From contig CAJUEW010000002.1 of NCBI GenBank assembly GCA_910585465.1, positions 301,288 to 365,287 on the forward strand: a DNA stretch of 64,000 nt, in the 5' to 3' direction. The DNA is from an uncultured Lachnospiraceae bacterium (GTDB lineage: Bacteria; Bacillota; Clostridia; Lachnospirales; Lachnospiraceae). Shown here in pieces: positions 60,968 through 64,000 of this stretch. Position 1 is the stretch's first letter. The number at the start of each line of letters is the position of its first letter. The translations under genes and the position numbers were made by a program. The notes under the pieces were generated by a model that saw nothing but the letters and a program-made list of their open reading frames with translations, searched no databases and was not told where the DNA came from.

Positions 60968-61921
60968 ATGAAAAAATTAAACTATGATAATCTTTATCCG
61001 CCGGAATTCTATCATGAAATTCCAAATTTTGATAGCAGAATTGCAATAAGAAAATTTTTAGATGCCCTTGATACTATAAGTATGGCAGCAATTTCGTTAT
61101 CATATATTGATGATAACCCATGTACAGATTTTGAAAAAAATTTCGTTAAAACAATACATTTACGTCATGCTATAGTAGATTTGAATAACTCATTTGATTT
61201 ATTATTACAAATTCCATGGATGTTTTACCGCGCTTGGAGTGCATTTAATACAGGGGGAAGTTTACGGTCATACTCATGCTATAATAAACATGACATAGTA
61301 CGGAATACGGATGATTGGGTCAATTCAGCTGAAAAAGAATGCTCTGCTAAAAAATTGATGAAATTTTTAAATTATATCAATAACCCTCTTGAACAAAAGT
61401 TTAATAACTTTACAAACACCTATATTAATAAAGGATTAAATAAAACATTTACAGTGAGAACGCTATGCAACACAATGAAACACAACCATGCTCTTAGCTT
61501 TACTGAATTATATAAACCTTATGTTTTTAATATTAATTTCCAAAATAAACAAGTTAATTTAAGAGATGAAAATGTTAAAATTTGCTTTGATTGTAAATTT
61601 TTTGAGCAAAGTAATCCAGAAACCCCTATCGGGGTTATTAAGGCAAATTATTCCAAAGATTTAGAAATAGATATAGAATATTTTAATGGTGATGTATTCA
61701 GATATTCAGATTGTACGCATCAAAGTGATAGATATGACATTATTCAAGTTTTAAATGAATGTATAGACTATTATGATGCTACTGTAGATTTGTTCGAGAA
61801 TATATATAATGTAATTTACCCTGAAATACCTTTTTGTCCAGTGCTTGCAACAAATGGAAAACCTAATATAAAAATCGAAAAAGACAATATTAATTTAAAT
61901 AAATATTTTTCAGAAACTTAA
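60968..61921 (+). CDS. AT-rich orphan gene of unknown function
   Basis: 317 residues from ATG 60968, 8 bases after AAGGAG. Cytosolic, no membrane helix or signal. Much lower GC than its neighbours (Asn/Ile/Lys-rich) and so likely acquired. Helical region (about 30-170) contains HLRHAIVDLNNSFDLLLQIP and RTLCNTMKHNHALSF; the latter faintly resembles HEPN-type R..(N)xxxxH motifs but the spacing is off, so no family is claimed. The stop is shared with the converging antirepressor remnant. Could be a defence or accessory gene. Confidence 0.7.
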   Translation: MKKLNYDNLYPPEFYHEIPNFDSRIAIRKFLDALDTISMAAISLSYIDDNPCTDFEKNFVKTIHLRHAIVDLNNSFDLLLQIPWMFYRAWSAFNTGGSLRSYSCYNKHDIVRNTDDWVNSAEKECSAKKLMKFLNYINNPLEQKFNNFTNTYINKGLNKTFTVRTLCNTMKHNHALSFTELYKPYVFNINFQNKQVNLRDENVKICFDCKFFEQSNPETPIGVIKANYSKDLEIDIEYFNGDVFRYSDCTHQSDRYDIIQVLNECIDYYDATVDLFENIYNVIYPEIPFCPVLATNGKPNIKIEKDNINLNKYFSET

Positions 61922-62176
61922 TTTCCATAGTAAGCGCAGAATCATACAGATTTGCTTTGCCATATCTATTGTGACTTCATAGTCAACTGCAGGTCTGCCG
62001 CCTTCGGAGGTTTTACTCATTTTTGAGTAAAAGTCTTTTCCTTCTATAAATCCATATTCCGCCATTCTTGGAAACCAGTCATTAAACCTTGTTCCTATTT
62101 CCAATCTTTCATGTAAATCTCTTGCTGATACTGACGGCTGCTCTGCATCCCAATTTACCTTAATTAATTCGTTCAT
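61910..62176 (-). pseudogene. truncated phage antirepressor (AntA/AntB-like N-terminus)
   Basis: 88 codons. SARDLHERLEIGTRFNDWFP and GFIEGKDFYSKMSKTSEGGR are the AntA/AntB-type N-terminal domain; it reaches DMAKQICMI and then breaks into LRLLWKLSF and a stop inside the end of the convergent orphan gene. The C-terminal DNA-binding half is missing, so it is probably not functional. The break near 61935 marks a second junction of the inserted segment. Confidence 0.75.
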
Positions 62177-62203
62177 GTTCCTCTCTTTATTATGCTTTTA
62201 TGG

Positions 62204-62232
62204 AAAAAGCCCCCGGATCACTTCCGAGGGCT
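62204..62232 (-). terminator. endolysin terminator
   Basis: Minus strand AGCCCTCGG-AAGTGAT-CCGGGGGCT then TTTTT (62204-62208 on the plus strand as AAAAA): 9-bp stem with one wobble, tight loop, T run. Confidence 0.85.
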
Positions 62233-62239
62233 GTAAGGA

Positions 62240-63082
62240 TTAAGCTGCTAAAAGCTCTGTAATTGTCTTGACGCCGGCAATATAGTCCTGTGTCAGATTG
62301 TGTGTCTCCTGAAACAGTCCGATTGCCAGCCGGGTATCAGCCCCCAGCTTTCCGTCCGCTTCCAGAGGCTTTCCAAGCAGTCCGATAATATCATTTCCAA
62401 TCACCGTATTCAGCCGCATCTGAACCCACTTCACAACCTGACCGGTGCTTCCCGTACGGTACCTGCCTTTGCCCGTATCAAATGCTCCGGATTTCAGAAG
62501 CACTCTGGCGATGGCCTCTCCGGTGCGCTGACCTTTGATTCCGTCAATCGCAAGCGCGTTTCCGTTCTTATCTGTGATTCCATCCGCATTCAGGGCTTCC
62601 TGAAGGCTTCTTACCGCCTCATTATCCAGTCCGGGCCCAGCAGCGGGATTACTTCCCATTGGAGTATCAAACAATGCTTTCTCGGCTGCTCTGCGCTTCA
62701 CGAGGCCTGGAAGAGCACTGCCTCCCCCTGCCTTGTTATAGGTCAGAATCTTTGCAGAGATTACCGCGATTGTCCTTGTACCGTTCGCCGTAAGCTTGTT
62801 TAGATTTCCAGCGCCGCAGTTATATGTAAAGCTGACAAGAGCGCTGAACTGATTTTCATTCCAGCAGTATGCGCCTTCATACTTAGACACCGCTTTTTCC
62901 GCTGTTCCAACATCCTGCGCAAGATAAGCGTCTGCCTGGGCCTGTGTGATAGTCTGTCCCATCCTTACGCCTTTCGTATGGCCATAGCCAATGGTTGGGA
63001 TTCCTAGCGGATCCCGATAAGCCGTAAGGTGGCATCCTTCAAACTGTTTAATAATGCTGAGTCCTTTTTCACTGATTTTCAT
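62240..63082 (-). CDS. phage-type GH24 endolysin with C-terminal repeats
   Basis: 280 residues from ATG 63082, 6 bases after AAAGGAG. GH24 lysozyme catalytic Glu and Asp/Thr in IIKQFEGCHLTAYRDPLGIP and IGYGHTKG; LVSFTYNCGAGNLNKLT follows. The C-terminal part (about 150-280) has two peptidoglycan-binding-like repeats (LQEALNADGI, WVQMRLNTVIG). It has no signal peptide, so it needs a holin or other export. Prophage marker. Confidence 0.9.
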   Translation of the reverse strand: MKISEKGLSIIKQFEGCHLTAYRDPLGIPTIGYGHTKGVRMGQTITQAQADAYLAQDVGTAEKAVSKYEGAYCWNENQFSALVSFTYNCGAGNLNKLTANGTRTIAVISAKILTYNKAGGGSALPGLVKRRAAEKALFDTPMGSNPAAGPGLDNEAVRSLQEALNADGITDKNGNALAIDGIKGQRTGEAIARVLLKSGAFDTGKGRYRTGSTGQVVKWVQMRLNTVIGNDIIGLLGKPLEADGKLGADTRLAIGLFQETHNLTQDYIAGVKTITELLAA

Positions 63083-63091
63083 ATGGTTCTC

Positions 63092-63123
63092 CTTTCTGCT
63101 GTCATTTTGCAGCACAAAAAGAG
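63092..63123. repeat. hairpin repeat upstream of the endolysin (copy 1)
   Basis: TTCTGCTGTCATTTTGCAGC followed by ACAAAAAGAGG: a TGCTG/CAGCA dyad just ahead of the endolysin ribosome site. A near copy occurs at 63922-63953. Confidence 0.55.
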
Positions 63124-63229
63124 GACAGATTTTCCGCCCTCTAAAATTATTGCTCCACGTATACCCCATCCTGACTAATGCTGATGCAAATCCTCATAGG
63201 ATAGGTATCCGTATATTTGTCTGTCACAT

Positions 63230-63877
63230 TTATGCCACTATTTGTTTAAACACATTCTCCATAATAAAATTTTTAATCTGATCATAACCCCATCCACAAC
63301 AAATAAGACTGCCCACCAGCATTTCCGCCGACTGAACAGCCTTTAATTCTTCTTTGCTGAAACAATTCCGAAGCTCCTCCTTCTTTCCGATTCCATATTC
63401 CTCCCGGAGCTGCTTTGCATTCTTTCCAAAGACAGCTTTGTAGATCACATTTGTATAGGTGGAATATGCGTGGCCATGCAGTCTCATATTTTCCTGGGAT
63501 TCTTTCAGGGCATTTGTAAGCGCATGCCGTACTGCAATACCTTTTTCCCGCTCCTTCATCTTGCCAATAAGTGCTTTTTCCATTGCATTAAACTGCCGGA
63601 TATAAGCCTCTTTAAACTTCATAGCCTTTTCGCCTGTATATCCCATAGCAAGAATAGCGAAACCGTCTCTTGTCATGTAATATACAGGCAAGTTTTTGTT
63701 CTGCACAGAGGTGTATGAGGAGAGCACGAAATTGCGCTGTCCAAATTCCTCACTGCATTGCAATTCCCTTATATCCTGTAAAACACGCTTGTGTTCTTTT
63801 TCAAAAGTCTCTGCCACATCAAGACTTGTCACCACTGTTGTTTCTTCTTTTCCGATTTTCATAATTTCTACTAACAT
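63230..63877 (-). CDS. Rha-family phage regulator / antirepressor
   Basis: 215 residues. N-terminal Rha domain: VVTSLDVAETFEKEHKRVLQ, NFVLSSYTSVQNKNLPVYYM, TRDGFAILAMGYTGEKAMKF and the coil QFNAMEKALIGKMKERE. Such proteins act in lysogeny control. ATG 63877 follows AAAGGG by 9 bases. Upstream DNA carries the second hairpin repeat. The remaining ~80 C-terminal residues (KNAKQLREEYGIGKKEELRN) match the C-terminal domain often fused to phage regulators. Confidence 0.87.
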   Translation of the reverse strand: MLVEIMKIGKEETTVVTSLDVAETFEKEHKRVLQDIRELQCSEEFGQRNFVLSSYTSVQNKNLPVYYMTRDGFAILAMGYTGEKAMKFKEAYIRQFNAMEKALIGKMKEREKGIAVRHALTNALKESQENMRLHGHAYSTYTNVIYKAVFGKNAKQLREEYGIGKKEELRNCFSKEELKAVQSAEMLVGSLICCGWGYDQIKNFIMENVFKQIVA

Positions 63878-63921
63878 ATCATCAATCCCTTTCTGTTGAT
63901 TTTGGTATAAACAAAAAACTG

Positions 63922-63953
63922 CCTTCTGCTGCTATTTTGCAGCATAAAAAGGG
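63922..63953. repeat. hairpin repeat (copy 2) upstream of the Rha gene
   Basis: CTTCTGCTGCTATTTTGCAG followed by CATAAAAAGGGG, nearly the same as 63092-63123. A further 18-bp dyad ATCATC-AAATTA-GATGAT lies at 63967-63984, a possible phage operator. Confidence 0.5.
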
Positions 63954-64000
63954 GTTGTTGCAAAATCATCAAATTAGATGATTGAGCCATATCCTCGCTC

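Noticed and set aside
1..64000. tRNA or rRNA genes
   Set aside because: I looked for cloverleaf and GTTCRANNC-type T-loop patterns and conserved rRNA blocks in the gaps between genes and found none by eye.

Overview
The window looks like the chromosome of a spore-forming, Gram-positive gut anaerobe of the Lachnospiraceae (Clostridia). The signs are strong AGGAGG ribosome sites, B. subtilis-like operon orders (yqfC-yqfD-phoH-ybeY; nadD-yqeK-rsfS; rplU/rpmA/obgE), sporulation genes (yqfC, yqfD, a ylbJ-like gene, a spoVB/murJ-like flippase), an L27 with a cleavable N-terminal extension plus its protease Prp, a RecU resolvase, and lineage-typical fusions (HisF-like domain + HisIE; 5-formyl-THF cyclo-ligase + ProA). 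No rRNA, tRNA or CRISPR array was seen. Gene functions are read from motifs and family knowledge; no database search was run.

Layout. 0-7.5 kb: the start of an NhaC-type antiporter, an alanine-dehydrogenase-like gene, an orphan ZorA/ZorB-like (MotA/MotB) pair, an ABC-class ATPase and, divergent from it, a XerS-like tyrosine recombinase with a striking dyad in its leader, then a C39-like peptidase. 7.7-17.5 kb: lexA; a cell-envelope operon (response regulator, histidine kinase, anchored protein of unknown function, VanY-type carboxypeptidase); two ECF sigma modules (one with a DUF4179 protein, one with a zinc-finger anti-sigma factor); a tandem-DUF305 protein. 17.6-28.2 kb: a housekeeping run of NUDIX hydrolase, rsfS, yqeK, nadD, yhbY, obgE, rpmA, rplU, prp, RNase E/G and two radical-SAM-system genes, ending at a membrane protein of unknown function. 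28.4-33.2 kb: a complete branched-chain amino acid ABC importer (livJ-H-M-G-F order). 33.8-38.8 kb: a partial histidine operon (hisZ-G-D-B and a HisF-like/HisIE fusion) behind a near-consensus promoter. 38.9-59 kb: recU, RNA-modification enzymes, an M23 peptidase, coaD/rsmD, the proline operon (proB, a DUF896 gene, 5-FCL-proA), a flippase, a DUF3048 lipoprotein and the yqfC-yqfD-phoH-ybeY cluster.

59.4-64 kb is an accessory region. A GH18 (spore-hydrolase type) gene is cut at about 59397, where homology stops and IS200/IS605-like terminal motifs begin. Two directly repeated sequences of about 195 bp (59539-59735 and 60601-60798) bracket a Phd/YefM-RelE/ParE toxin-antitoxin pair that has its own promoter. 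Then come an AT-rich orphan gene, a truncated phage antirepressor, a GH24 endolysin and a Rha-type phage regulator. This is best read as prophage remains overlaid with transposon debris.

The most unusual items are: (1) the IS605-like repeats around the toxin-antitoxin pair, with no transposase or TnpB gene; (2) the 34-bp dyad with a 6-bp centre (dif-like geometry) directly upstream of the XerS-like gene; (3) the orphan ZorAB-like channel with a long coiled coil; (4) the 5-FCL-ProA and degenerate HisF-HisIE fusions; (5) an ECF sigma gene whose conserved frame has no ATG/GTG/TTG at the place its ribosome site indicates.
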